A stretch of 64,000 nt of DNA, taken from Dermacentor variabilis. Lineage: Eukaryota; Arthropoda; Arachnida; Ixodida; Ixodidae. Under the pieces are notes generated by a model. That model saw only the letters and a list, made by a program, of their open reading frames with translations, did no database searches and had not been told where the DNA came from. Shown here piece after piece: positions 36,961 through 48,105 of this stretch (positions within the stretch are counted from its first letter, which is position 1; each line of letters starts with the position of its first letter). Where the stretch lies: the NCBI RefSeq assembly GCF_050947875.1, contig NC_134568.1:258551115-258615114 (forward strand), in the 5' to 3' direction. Made by a program: the position numbers and the translations under genes.

Positions 36961-37624
36961 ATAATAATAACGACCACTGTATTGCCGCATAGTAATGACC
37001 ACCATCTGGTATTTGTGCGTGGCGTAACGTTGACATAAAACCATCGTCATCAATGGCTCATACCTCCAAATGCATTGGCTCATACCCTCGTAAGGCAGAG
37101 GCCACAAGCACGCAGCAAAGGCAAGCTTTGGAATCACGCATACAACATACAGAACAGCATACTTTTCAGCGAAGAACAACCTTGAGACAACCATCCGAAC
37201 CCCACAAGTGATGAATCCCAGAAGTGGGTAAGCTCACTCGGTTACTGCACTACATTACTGCACCGGGACCTTAGGCGGGAGCTAGTCACGCTGTTTGTTC
37301 AGTTATTTTTTTTTCTATGCCTCTGTCATCTTTATGATGAAACAAGCGAAGTATTATTACAAATCTGCCGCTAAGCGCGCGATCCCGTTCATCGCAGCAC
37401 ATGAAGGTAATTACAAGTTCAAAATGAAATATAGCATTCTCCTGAAACATTTGTTGAGTTCAAGTCTGAAGATCCAATGCTAGGAACAAGTTATACATCA
37501 ACATTTTCATGTTACGGTTGATCACATAAGGTGCCCACGGCTCATCTGCCAATTATGGGACGGTGCTGGTGGCTCTGCGACGTGACAATGGAGATACGAA
37601 CGTCTATGTCTCCACCTGAGACGA

Positions 37625-37627
<3 letters not shown>

Positions 37628-37682
<55 letters not shown>
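37628..37682 (+). repeat. (TA)n microsatellite in block f (U2)
   Basis: About 27 TA copies inserted in block f. U5 has the same tract with fewer copies (59,335-59,377), while U1, U3 and U4 lack it. Confidence 0.95.
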
Positions 37683-37684
<2 letters not shown>

Positions 37685-37742
37685 TGGGCGAGTTTGTGAA
37701 TTAGAATGACTTTATATGTTGACCAGTGTTAGCTAATAAATG

Positions 37743-38150
37743 TCACAATGGCCACCTCCGCTGAGCCCAAGCCGGTTTTGCTTCAAGAGCTCTCAGAATC
37801 TCACAAGCGGTGATCAAATAATCTAGTTGATCCTGGAACAGAATAGAGCTTGCGAGTTCGCAGCGTCCCACATCATTTCCAAAGAAAGCGAAATGTATTA
37901 TCTTCTTCGCAGTTATTCTGGCGTGTTGTTTCCACGAGCCGACAACGCCTGCTAGAGACACCTCAGCGTAATTGATGCCTGTCAGACGTGACACCGCAGG
38001 GGGCGTAACTGCCTCTTCAATAAAGGAAGAAGAAGACACAGCCGTTGCATCACATTTTTTTACTTTGACATAATAAAAAGAACTTATAAACTTTTCGTGC
38101 AATCCGGCATCGTCGCACTTATCGCGACCGTGCGGATGAGGTCGGCACAA
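37743..38150 (-). other. block f minus-strand ORF (U2 copy), 135 codons
   Basis: An open frame ending TAG at 37,743, containing INYAEVSLAGVVGSWKQHAR, FAFFGNDVGRCELASSILFQ and LITACEILRALEAKPAWAQR. It is almost identical to 59,438-59,845. The N-terminal ~40 residues overlap non-coding-looking sequence (FISSFYYVKVKKC), so the real exon, if any, probably starts later. It lies immediately downstream of block g on the same strand. Confidence 0.35.
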
Positions 38151-38218
38151 TCTTCTGCAGGTGATTTCCGGCTCTTAGCATCTGCCGCCGAACGCCTGGC
38201 AGGCGCGCGGTTGCGGTG

Positions 38219-39337
38219 CTAAGCAGCTGTGCAGCCAGCAGCCGACGAAGACGGCTGACCTTGGCCTGGCGTGCCGTCTGCAGAGCCTTGCGTCCCCCTG
38301 ATTCCGCCCTGGTCGAACGACCCCGTGCCCACAGACGAGTCGTCTTCGTCGTCCAGGACCGTGGGGTATAGCTGATTATCAAGCATTGTTAGGGCATTCG
38401 GCGTTTCACGCTCTTTGAATGCGCCAGCTGCCGTTAACTGAGCCGTGGGCACGGCGTTTTCTCTGTTGGTCCCTCGCACTGATGGTGGCAGAGGACAGGG
38501 GAACCGCTGGACGTTGGAATGCCGCGCAGCCGAGCGAGCCGATGCCGTGGCCGTGAGAGTGGCCGACGGCCTAGGGAGCGGCATTCCCTGAGCAGCGCCC
38601 GAATCGCTGCCACGGGCAGCGCTGGTTGCCCGTTGTTCTTTCCTTTGGGGCGGCAGCGGCGGCGGCGGATGTTGTTGGTGCTGGAACTCCGGTGTGCCTC
38701 GACCCTGGGCCACGGCCGCGGAAGTGCTCGGATGCTGCTGCTCGCCCGCGGAAGTGCCATTCACGAGCTTTCTGGCAATCGCCTTGATCCTGCGCGCCTG
38801 CCTCTTGTACCACTTGGCCTCACGGGGACTGTACACGTATCCCGGATACGTCTTCTTGTTGACGGCCTTGCGCTGGCGAGGCTCCCTGTCGGCGACGCTG
38901 AGAGAACGCCACAGCTTGCCCGGGCGGCTGCTCACGCGCTGGTTGCTCTCGTTCGCGTTCTCAGCGGCCACCGATCGCCTCTTTTCGTGCGGGACCAGCA
39001 TCAAGGCGTTTGGAGGTCGCGGAATGCGCGACCGCAGCTGGTAACTGTGGTGGACCTCGCTGCTCGACGATGCAACCGCCACGCCGGGATCGGAGGCCAC
39101 GTCAGGCACCGCCGTCGCCGATTCTGCTGACGACCCCGACAGAAGGCGCGCAATGCTTCGCAGGCCCCTGCGGTTGGTCGTCTGCCGAAGCGAAGCCGAC
39201 GGCGACGTCCGACTTTTACCGGGGTCGTCGTCGGCAGAGGCCAGGGTGTCCAAAGTTGGAGCCGTCCGAGGATCCGTCCGGGCCGAACGACGAGCTTCTA
39301 CTTCTTCTGCTTCTTCTTCTGGTTCTTTTTAGCTCGT
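38219..39337 (-). CDS. block g ORF, copy 2: intact Ser/Pro/Arg-rich disordered protein
   Basis: The best-preserved copy together with 59,914. The minus-strand frame is open from just after a TAA at about 39,331 to TAG at 38,219, about 372 codons (344 from the TTG at 39,253). There is no ATG until residue 85 of the 344, so an upstream exon or non-AUG start is needed. Numbering from 39,253: DDD at 8-10, YQLRSRIPRPPN at 71-82, a basic region about 115-165, a Gln/His/Pro tract 190-205, acidic DDEDD 301-305 and SSSAAGCTAA at the end. There are no hydrophobic segments or signal peptide. The composition suggests a nuclear or chromatin-type disordered protein, which is inference. Confidence 0.5.
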
Positions 39338-39677
39338 GACCCGTGCCCTCTCGTGGCTCGCGAAGACACGAGTGGATAAAGCTAATGAATTGAAATTCCA
39401 CTTAAAAATTTGAGAAGACATAAATTCACGGGCTTTCATTATGACGACGGAAATAGTTATGGCATATTAGGTAGGAATTTAAATGTGCCTGAATCGGACG
39501 TTTAATAGTGTGCTTTATAATTTCCTCAGTTGAAGTGTTTGTCACTAAATATATGACTTGCTGAGTTGATTAATTAATCTGGACTAATTAGACAAGTGCG
39601 ATATGTACAAGAAATTGTGCGATGTACCCCCATAAAAGGGCCGACAACATGGTTTAGTGCGGAGATTAATGGAGGAA

Positions 39678-39772
<95 letters not shown>

Positions 39773-39799
39773 GAAGAAGAAGAAGAAGAAGAAGAAGAA
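39678..39799 (+). repeat. (TAA)n then (GAA)n (block h, U2)
   Basis: An uninterrupted TAA array of about 32 copies grading into nine GAA copies. No LINE is inserted here, which shows the empty target of the U1/U4 insertion. Confidence 0.97.
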
Positions 39800-40252
39800 C
39801 GACCACCATCCTATTTTTGCAGCCAAGCTGTCTATAGCCAGGATGCTGGCATTTGTGCGTGGCGTAACGTTGACATCAAACCGTCGTCATCAATGGCTCA
39901 TACCTCCAAATGCATTGGCTCATAGCCCCGTAAGGCAGAGGCCACAAGCACGCAGCAAAGGCAAGCTTTGGAAACACGCATACAACATACAGAACCGCAT
40001 ACTTTTCTATAAAGAACAACCTTGACGCAAACATCCGAACCCCACAAGTGATGATAAGGCGTTCCTCCGCTTGCGTGCAATGCGAAGAACGTAGTGTTTC
40101 CCGCATAGTCTTCCTGGTAAAGATTACCGTGGCGCAATCTGCCGCGGCGATAGCAGCTTGACTGTAGTATACGAGGCAGGGAGTGACGCAACTACACTTT
40201 GGTACGTAAAAAAAGAACCCGCCTGGCAAGTGATCTGTGTTCTGACAGTGCT

Positions 40253-40396
40253 ATGGGAAGGCCACCTACATTTAGTACTCCCGAAGAGCAGCGTGCATAC
40301 CAGGCGCGGCGAATTTCTCTCCTCCCTGGTCCACTGTTTGTAGGTGCACACGAAGTAACGGCGCAAGCCAAGTCGCAGGCCTTCGAAACGTCATAG
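40253..40396 (+). pseudogene. block l: short ORF starting MGRPPTFSTPEEQRAY
   Basis: A 47-codon plus-strand ORF (MGRPPTFSTPEEQRAYQARR, then ISLLPGPLFVGAHEV and AKSQAFETS). The N-terminal GRP.T..TPEEQ.A(Y/F).ARR pattern matches my recollection of many predicted tick proteins encoded by repetitive DNA, where it starts a longer basic coiled region. Here it ends after 47 codons, so a decayed copy is likely. U3 (49,671-49,814) has an in-frame stop at its start; U5 is split by an insertion. Confidence 0.4.
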
Positions 40397-40706
40397 GCTC
40401 ATAATTAGGTAAAGTGCATGTTAATGTTGCCACCTGAGTAATTTCCACCTAAGTCGCAATGGCTAATTGTTCTAGCAGTCATTTACGCCGTCGCTGTCCG
40501 CCCACTATCACAGCGAGGATTGGAGACCATTTTTCTTTTATCTTGTCTGTCTTTTTTTTAATCAAATGCGCCCATAATTTACGGGCAATTGGCGAATAGA
40601 CTGCTGTTACGGTGTGTTTAGTTAGCGTCGGGAGGATTGCGGCCGCAGAATACAATGCTATTGTGAAGTGAGAAGGGTAAAAATGAAATATCAGAATCCT
40701 ATGCAA

Positions 40707-41385
40707 ACTATATTATGCGAAGCATATTACTAGAGCTCAACCCAGCTCCTCAGGCGCGGCGGTGTCGCCTTCAATACCACGTGACACCGTGACGTCACGA
40801 CAGAGAAGAAACGGGGCTCCAACTCGCGCCGTCGCTCGCGGCGTCGCGGTGGTATATAAGCAGTTGCGCTTTTTCTAGGTGGCTTTGGCTCAACTCTTGC
40901 AAGATGGGTTGGGCGGGAATCGAACCAGGGTCTCCGGAGTGTGAGACGGAGACGCTACCACAGAGCCACGAGTACGATGCTTCGAAGCGGTACAAAAGCG
41001 CCTCTAGTGAATGCGGTGTTGCCTTAGAAACTAGCTGTTTCTAAGGCTCAGGCGTGCGTCGCTTGCTCAGGCGCACATTTCGTTGCCGCGCCGAACGCTG
41101 CGTTGCTCGACGCTCACCGCGTCCAATGCGGGGAGCGTAGTCGCTGCGGCGTACCCATTGTCTTACACCCCTTGGCGGGTCGACGGGAACCTGTCGCGTT
41201 CCACTCTTGAAGGCGAAGCAGAGTAACGCATGAGTTGTTTCTTCTACTAGCCGAACCAAATATAGCCAAGCAACTGCAGTTAACCAGGTTAAACAGTGTT
41301 TCAACAACTAAAATAAAGGCTAGTATGCTTCGCATCCTGGGCTTAACCTTAGCTAAGCCACGGCCATTTTTTGATAGTTTCTTTA
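40707..41385 (-). mobile_element. composite repeat with tRNA-like SINE head, CRE and TATA
   Basis: Present in U2 and absent from U5 (62,510-62,525), so an insertion relative to U5. It is bounded by related ends: ATGCGAAGCATATTACTAG at 40,716 and, inverted, GGCTAGTATGCTTCGCAT near 41,320. The interior has TGACGTCA at 40,790-40,797, TATATAAG at 40,853-40,860 and a tRNA-like block on the minus strand at 40,910-40,972 (TGGCTCTGTGGTAGC as A box, GGTTCGATTCC as B box). The boundary near 41,385 is approximate. Confidence 0.6.
40910..40972 (-). repeat. tRNA-like pol III promoter block of a SINE
   Basis: The minus strand gives CTCGTGGCTCTGTGGTAGCG, an anticodon arm with TCTCACACTCCGGAGA, and GGTTCGATTCCCGCCC. 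Both internal box motifs are close to consensus. It lacks a paired acceptor stem and is followed by a non-tRNA tail, so it is a SINE head and not a tRNA gene. Confidence 0.65.
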
Positions 41386-42115
41386 TATTAGATAAAAAAA
41401 TGCTGCTTAGCTAACTAAGTTGTTACCTTATATTGTTTGTGATCAGCACAACTTTTTTTTTTGCATCGCGCATAACGAGGTAAATAGTCAAATTCGAGAT
41501 GCATATACACGGCGTTCCAGTGAAAAACTTCAAACATTCTTAAATGTTACCTGCGGCAAATAGCGCAATTCTAGTTCCTTAGCTGATGGACTCGAAGCGG
41601 CGGACACTACTTGCACACAAAATTGAAATGGATAATCAATTAATTAACATACATTTACTATTTAACTTTTAACTAATGACATTATGGCCCACATAATTTA
41701 CGCATTCTAACCGTGCAGTAACCGTGCAAGCCGAATCCAGAAGAAACTAATTCTCAGGATGACACCAGTTAAAAATATTAATTCTCGAACATTGCGGAGA
41801 AATGCATTGACTTTCCAGTTACTGTCTTAACAAAACGTTGATTTATTCCTTCTAGCACAAAAGTTGCTGGAACGCCAATGCGTTTCTCGGCAAAAGTCTG
41901 GAATCAATATCTCGAAAGTGGTATCATCCTGAGAATTCGTTCCAAGTGGATCCGCCTTGCGAACTCCACAGCTTGAATTTGTAAATTACAATATGGGCCG
42001 TAAGGTAACTAGATAAAAGTTAATTAGTTATTAAGCGCTCCAAGAATCGCTATGTGAAAGGACTGGAGGTATAGAGCCTTAGAAGTATAGTTTCATAATC
42101 TGTCACGAAATCAAT

Positions 42116-42152
42116 ACAAATTGTCGAACTCCCCCCCCCCCCCCCCCCTCCT
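42116..42152 (+). repeat. poly-C tract in block a
   Basis: A run of about 20 C within block a. U6 has a shorter C run at the same place (63,275-63,288) and U1 has one at 27,728-27,739. Confidence 0.9.
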
Positions 42153-42442
42153 CTTTTCGAATCAACTCTAGAGCTTCTCAAGATAGGCGGCGCCTTCTGC
42201 TTATTCTCCTGATACTGTCCTGCCCAATATCTCACTAACAGAACAGCACTCTTATAACGCATCGGTTTGTACATGTAATATCTGTGCTATCCTCTCAAAG
42301 ATGTGCCATTTGCCGGCTGAGTTCTCTACGAAATTACGCAACGAAACAACATATTGTACCTAACTTTCCTTACTACAACAAATATGCGTGCTAAAGTGCA
42401 TGATTAATTATTAAAGCGACGTTTTCGATGCTTTCTTTCCAG

Positions 42443-42664
42443 GGGTTCCGAGTGTCTGCTCGATCGGCTGCCTGCCAAGTTAGGTGGGAAAGTTCTGGGG
42501 AATGCGCAATAGTGAACTGGTCTGACCCGGACATGCTGGATGAAAAGTGGGCCGGTTCCGGAGACAGTGTAATCCCCGACCGCGTGGATCACGTGGGTAA
42601 TGTGGTGGGGGCATCCGCATGTCGCTTATTTGCCTGGCAGGGACGGAATCTCTATGCTGTGAAA
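42443..42664 (+). CDS. block a candidate exon (U3 copy)
   Basis: After an acceptor with a good pyrimidine tract (CGATGCTTTCTTTCCAG) a phase-0 frame runs for about 74 codons: GFRVSARSAACQVRW, SSGECAIVNWSDPDMLDEKW, HVGNVVGASACRLFAWQG, then RNLYAVKS, where a LINE insertion interrupts it. The U6 copy has the same frame, almost unchanged, but stops at LFA-TAG. U1 is frameshifted. No known domain is recognised. It may be one exon of a gene disrupted by the LINE, or a repeat-derived ORF. Confidence 0.35.
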
Positions 42665-43430
42665 AGCGTCGCGTGGTGGTGGTAAACTTTATTGAAAGCG
42701 GGAAGGGGAAAGGGCGAGTGGCTGAAGAATCGGGCTCAAGTAAGGTCCTGGGCCTGCTTTGGCCTTCTCCGCCCAGTCCACCAGTTCAAGCTGTCGGTCG
42801 ACGTCCCCGGACCTGAGCCAGACTATCTAGTCAGTCTCGCTCCTGACCAGGGGTTGAGAAACCGGGAGCGAGGTGCATTCCCACATTATGTGTGTGAGTG
42901 TCCCTGTTTGTGAACAGAGCCTACATAGGTCGCTTTCCTTGCCACCTGTGATTTTGTTAATGTACTTTGGGTGTGGGTATGTGCTTGCCTAGAGTCGCCT
43001 AAACGCGACCGCTTGCGTTTTATTGAGTTGCTTGGCAGGTGGTGTGAGCGCGCGACGCCTCAATCGGTGCCGATGGGATGTTTTGTGACACGTCTCTTAG
43101 GGTTCCTCGTGCCTCACCTCCTCGTTCACGCCGTCCGCATCCGCGGACGAGGCTCGGCGCTCGAGATATCGAGCCAAACTGTGAGCCGGCGCGTTGCCGG
43201 GCACAGCCGCGTGAGCGGGGGTCCACACGAGAGTTTTCCCGCCGCCTAGGGGGCACCGCGTGAGAACACAGCACGCTTGCTGGGAAGTTATTCCGCAGAC
43301 GAAATTGCCGATGGCCTGCTTGCTATCGCTGATGACGGTATTCGCTTCCGGATGCATGGCCATGGCAATCGCGGTTTCCTCCGCTTCCACCACTGGGCCA
43401 GCCGTGATTCTTGCAGAACATGAAGCCATG
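42665..43430 (-). mobile_element. I-group LINE, 5' truncated (RNase H and C-terminus)
   Basis: On the minus strand the RNase H domain reads VEAEETAIAMAM, NTVISDSKQAIGNFVCG and LVWTPAHAAVPGNAPAHSLA; the catalytic Asp in SDS and the closing GN.AAH-type motif are visible. It is followed, after stops, by CRLCSQTGTLTHIMWEC (C-x2-C..H..C zinc motif) and a 3' end with AATAAAG and CCACCACCACGC. It is inserted at the end of the block a exon. The same insertion is at 63,800 onwards in U6 and is absent from U1. Confidence 0.8.
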
Positions 43431-43439
43431 TACACCAAG

Positions 43440-43860
43440 TAATAGACCTCTTCACAAAAGCTTGGCTTAACGTAGACTACAAATTGTGCGTAGTATATGC
43501 GCAATCTCTTTTCCGTTTCCCTTCTCATCGCCCGCATGCCCGGGCTGTAACTGTACCAGCCTCGTGCCGCAGGCGCGCGTCGTCTTCGTCTTCGACCAAT
43601 GTCGTTGGTGCGCCCTTGCTGCCGCTCCGCGTGGTCGTTTTCTTCTTCGTAAGGTCTCCACACTCTGTGCGCCGTACCGAGCACATCGAACAGATCTGAT
43701 TTTGAAAACAAAAGGCGAGGGGGGAGGCGATACCTCAGAAAACGGTTGTCTCACTGCACTACGGACCCACCGCGACTGGATGAAAGTTACAGAATATGAA
43801 GAAGTCGCGAGATATTATTAGCGACCATTAGTTATTGCAAGATGAAGAGGAGGAAGAAGA
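43440..43860. other. block b (U3 copy), conserved but unassigned
   Basis: Homologue of 28,370-28,830 without the tick-type insertion. The plus-strand frame CRWCALAAAPRGRFLLRKVS and minus-strand frames are both open. No domain recognised. Confidence 0.4.
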
Positions 43861-43994
43861 ACAGCATCAAAGAGAAAACTTTGTTAGAAACATTTAATAC
43901 TTATTTTTGCTTGTTTTCTATATTTAGGTATTATTTTCGCACCTTTTTACTTATTGATGCAACGCACAAGTCACTTTCTTTTTTCTGCAAACAG

Positions 43995-45190
43995 CAAGCG
44001 TCGGCAAGCACCGTGCAATCTCGTATCGGCACCAGCATCAATGCGATCCCAGGCCAGTCAGCCATTCCAAATACGTGTCATTAATCCCGATAGAACATGA
44101 AGAGCATCATGCCGTATGGCGAACTTTACGACACCTTTCTCCACAACGTGTGGGGTAGACGACTGGACGTCCGCAGGTCATGTGACGCGGTGAGCCCTGT
44201 TGAGATTTGCCCTCTGTGTGACAACGTCAAGGCGAGGTCGAACCGAGTGGTGGACGCGCGCGCATTCGAGCTTTAAAATGCCAGGCCGAGAACCCTGCAG
44301 CTGCACTGCACGTCCAACGTAGAGGTCAGCTCCGAGGAGACATACTCGCTGTGCGGCGACGTTACGGCACGAGACCGAGAGAAGAACGCCCTCGCCTTTG
44401 AGCTCGCGGAGACCTGGCGGGGAGCCCTGCTTCTGCGCCCCACGTCCACCGTAAGGGCAGACAGGGACCCGAAGACCGCCGCTCGCGAGGCATCGTTTCC
44501 TTACCTCGCGGCTTTCGTGTCGTCACCGCTGCATCCAGGAGGTGGACGTGCGATGCGCTGCTCGCGCCAGCTCTACCGCGCACCAACCATCCTTCCCCAC
44601 CCGTATTCGTCCTACGTCACCGCCGCTGGCTCATCGCAGGCTCCGCTTGCAGAACGTCTCCGGGAGCTTCGCGGTGCTCGTCTGGATTTCCGAGGCGGGG
44701 ACTCTGCCACCTCCCACGAGAAGATATTCATCGACGTTGCCAAGGATGGCCAGAATTTCACTGCCGATATAGACATGCTTCCCAAGCGCAACCGGCAAAC
44801 GCTCGAAAGGGAACATCTGAGCATCTGCGAACACCGGCCGCAGAGGCGTGACGAGAGCATGGTTGGAAGCGTCGTCGCCAGCGAGTTCCTGACGCCCAAG
44901 TAGCCCCACAATAACTGTCGAATTCCGGACATTGTTGCGGCCTCAACGCAGATACGCACGATGTCTGCTCTAAAGGAAGTCATTGCCTGAACAGCGATCT
45001 TGCCGAGATATATTTCTGTCATCGCTAAAGCTCTTGAAACCGATCGCTCAGTGTCGCAGCTCTTGCTGTCTCTACAGACGCGCCGCTCAATTCAAGAACT
45101 GCTCGAGGCACTTCACTTTAACTGCACTAGCTGTTTTTCAAGATGGCCAGATGCGTTCTGCAAATCGAGATGTTATTATGTAGTTGCAAT
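43995..45190 (+). pseudogene. block c-d (U3 copy): CxxC-repeat ORF relative
   Basis: The acceptor is at 43,994. The N-terminal part contains ICPLCDNVKARSNRVVDARA, then a stop, then CGDVTARDREKNALAFELAE. A 128-codon open piece (44,517-44,903) runs SSPLHPGGGRAMRC to SVVASEFLTPK and ends in TAG, where U1 and U4 have a sense codon (TPKS). After this the frame continues as HNNCRIPDIVAASTQIRT, YISVIAKALETDRSVSQLLL and SIQELLEALHFN. The regular Leu/Ile spacing suggests remains of leucine-rich repeats, a weak inference. It is a probable pseudogene. Confidence 0.45.
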
Positions 45191-45842
45191 AAAATAGGTT
45201 CCTGCTGGGGCGAGTTTTATTTTTTTTTCGAAGCGCTGTAGATTACACCATCTGGACCCACATGTTGCAGCAGTCTTCTGACGGTTACATTTTAGTACAC
45301 ATTTCTGTTCCCCATTAAACGGGCCGATCTCGCTTCGGGATATATTCATAGTGTTGTAACTCGAGCTTCAACTTCGGAGCATGCTTTCCGGGGCAGAGTT
45401 GTGACACAGTCGTGTTTAAAGCACCTCCTGGACAAAGCTTAATTTCCCCAAATTCATCAGCAATTGTTTCTCGAACTTTCTTCGCTAAAGCAAGGGTCGC
45501 GGATTGCTGTTTCTATGCGTCAGAGCCTTAGAACACTCCCTAAGTTCGGCTGTGGAGTAATAAGATAGTCTGAGCAGAACTCTCCATCGCTTTCTGCCTA
45601 TCATCGCCTACAAACTGCGAGTTATAATGTATGTTTTAATGCAATTAGCATTCTAAGGATACTTCACGCACTATCCGTTGTCTATATGCCTATCCATCAA
45701 TGTCTACCCGTTGTCACGCCATCTTGGTTCACTGGACAGTCCATATGCTCTAATGCTTAAAGCATCGGGCTGCTGTACTGGGGGAACTGAGTTTAAAAAG
45801 AACCGTAGGACTGAATCACTGGGTGTGTGACACTGCGTGTGT

Positions 45843-46303
45843 AGTAGAACACGTTGTGGGGCTAGTTGGTGCATAACTTTCAATAGATTAGGCGCCAAAA
45901 GTGACTGCACACAAGAAGAAATACAGACGAACGGGTATGTGAAGCGAGGCTTCATGATACGACAATCATGTATAAAAGTAAAGATTCTGTTGCGCGTGAA
46001 TTGTTGGAGGCCAACGAGATCAAGAAAAGAGGGGACAGCTGTGTCAGTACCCCGTTTTTGAATATATACACGAATGAAGGCATGTTTTTAGATAAGTTTT
46101 ATATTGAGATTAAGCGTGATTCCCTTTATCTTCAGTGTTCTCGCACGCGCGCATTCACATATTCAGTGTCCCTCTTTTTTCGTTCTCTCCTCATAGCTAT
46201 ATAATCAGCCACCTGTCATTTCAATAAACAGTTGCAAGCAGCGCCTTGTCCTATCTGTATTTCTTCTTGTGTGCTGTCACTTTTGGCGCCTAATCTATTG
46301 AAA
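45843..46303 (+). mobile_element. Penelope-like element fragment with inverted termini and 11-bp TSD
   Basis: It is inserted in block e. The direct repeat ACTGCGTGTGT flanks it (45,832-45,842 and 46,304-46,314). Inverted ~50-bp termini (45,878-45,929 and 46,254-46,303) share TCAATAGATTAGGCGCCAAA, and an outer GGGCTAGTTGGTGCATA lies at the left. Inside, a plus-strand frame reads KDSVARELLEANEIKKRGDS and CVSTPFLNIY, which resembles the C-terminal tail of tick PLE proteins. An AATAAA lies at 46,223. PLEs are known for terminal repeats in direct or inverted orientation. Confidence 0.6.
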
Positions 46304-46319
46304 ACTGCGTGTGTGCCGT

Positions 46320-47090
46320 CTCTCTGTCTGTCTCTTTCTTTTTTGGCTTGTTTGTTTCTTCGTTAACGTCCAAGAGTGGCTCATGCCCACCATGTGGCGT
46401 TGGCCAAGAATAGGGTGAGGTAAGGAAGTCATGGTACGAGTTTATATAGAAGCACTTTTGAGAAATTTTGAATAGCTAAAAAGAATGTAGTCAGACAAAA
46501 CCTCTTGAACCTCTTGAACCTCTTTCACGCGAACTTGGCTCACTGGATATGTGCCACTCATATGTGCCGCTGTTCAGTGAAAAGAAAAAAAAACAAATAA
46601 AAAATTTATGCGATCCTGGGTGGAACGTAACGTACTTCACGTGTATTGAAACACACGCCACACGCTGACTTGGTGACGGCTGCGCTAGATGGGGCAGCGT
46701 GTCCAGAGGAATGCGCAGTAGAGCCACCCGGTTGCATACACATGTCACGCATGGAGCATTTAAGAGTTGGCAAAACTCTGTGTCGCTACAATGGTTTTGT
46801 GCTAATTGTATTAACCTCGAAATTCTTCGTGAGATGGGTTCTGCCGCATATTAATTCCGTGCATTCGTCTCCGTGTCCAACCACCTTTTTTTTTTTTTTT
46901 TTTGCCGGCGAACCTAACTCACCGTTTTCGTAAGCCGATCCCGGTGATGTCCAGTCCAAAAACTTGTGCCACAGGTGTGACTGGGTATGTTCACTCGATT
47001 ACAGCAGTGCCATCGGCCATACCATGCTGAATACGCCGGTTCTCGTCCGATTTCAGCACTAGATTACTGCACTGGGACCTTAGGCGGGAG
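46320..47090. other. block e (U3 copy), diverged spacer
   Basis: Recognisable by GGCTCATGCCCACCATGTGG, ATGTGCCACT and the end GGGACCTTAGGCGGGAGCTGG, but much more diverged than U1 versus U4. It includes a T run at 46,887-46,903. No gene seen. Confidence 0.5.
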
Positions 47091-47342
47091 CTGGACAAGC
47101 TGTTTGTTATTTTCGCTGCCTCTATCATCTTTACGATGAAACAAGCGAAGTATTATTCTAAAGATGCCGCTAATCGTGCGACCCCATTCAAGAAAGGATA
47201 TGCATATTATTACATGTTGAAAATCAAATCTAGCATTCAAATGAAAAAAAAATCAGTTCTAGACTAAAGGTGCAACGCCAGCAAGATGTTGCACATCAAC
47301 TTTTTAATGTTGCCATTAATCCCATGAGGCGAATGACCCGTC

Positions 47343-47767
47343 TCATCTGCCTATTAGAGGACTGTGCTGGAGCCTCTGGTACGCGACAATAAGATACGAA
47401 CGTCTATGCCTCCACGTGAGATCATTCCGGAGATGGGCGAGCTTTGTCAATTCGAATGACTTTACATGCGGATCATTATTGCCTAATAATTGCTGCAATG
47501 ACAACCTCCGCTGAAGCCCAGGCGGCTTTGTTTCAACAGCTTTCAGTTCACAAGCGGTGATTAATAAATTAGTTCCTAGCATACAACTTCATTTCCTAAT
47601 ATAGCGAAATGTATCCACTCGATCCTCTCGGCAGTTGTTCTGGTGTGTTGTTTCAACGAGCCGACAACGTCTCCTAGAGACAGCTCAGCGTAATTGATGT
47701 CAGTTATACGTGACACCAAAGAGGGCCTAACTGCTTCTTCATTAAAGGAGGAAGAAGGCACAGCCAT
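47343..47767 (-). pseudogene. block f minus-strand ORF (U3 copy), broken
   Basis: INYAELSLGDVVGSLKQHTR and IHFAILGNEV are readable (47,576-47,767) and then stop. The continuation LITACELKAVETKP lies in a separate frame (47,343-47,582). This copy supports the U2/U5 reading of the middle segment but is itself interrupted. Confidence 0.45.
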
Positions 47768-48105
47768 TGCATCACATTTTTTTTTCTTTGACGTGAAAAA
47801 TAGAACTTATAAACTATTAGTGCGATCAGGCATCCTCGCACTAATCGCGACAGTGCGGAAGAGGACGGCGCAATCTTCTGCAGCTGATACCCGTTCCTTT
47901 GTTGCTGACGCCGAACGCCTGGCAGGCGCGTGCTTGCGGTGCTATACCGCAGTGCAGCCAGCAGCCGACGACGATGGCTGACCTTGGCCTGGGGCGCCGT
48001 CTTCAGAGCCTTGGGTCTTCAGGATTCCGCCCTATGCGAAATGGCCGAAAGGCGAAATGGCGAAGTGGCCGACGGCCTAGGGATCGGCATTCCCTGACCA
48101 GCGCC

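Larger units (their letters stand above)
37216..41385 (+). repeat. array unit U2 (blocks e-end to l, plus SINE composite)
   Basis: It begins with the last ~70 bp of block e (CACTCGGTTACTGCACTACATT) fused directly to the end of block k, so blocks a-d are missing. Then f, g, h, j, k and l follow to about 40,700, and a composite mobile element to 41,385. U5 (58,916-62,510) has the same structure. Confidence 0.75.

Noticed and set aside
40910..40972. A functional tRNA-Val gene
   Set aside because: The A and B boxes are good, but there is no paired acceptor stem and the block is embedded in a longer repeat; it is a SINE head.
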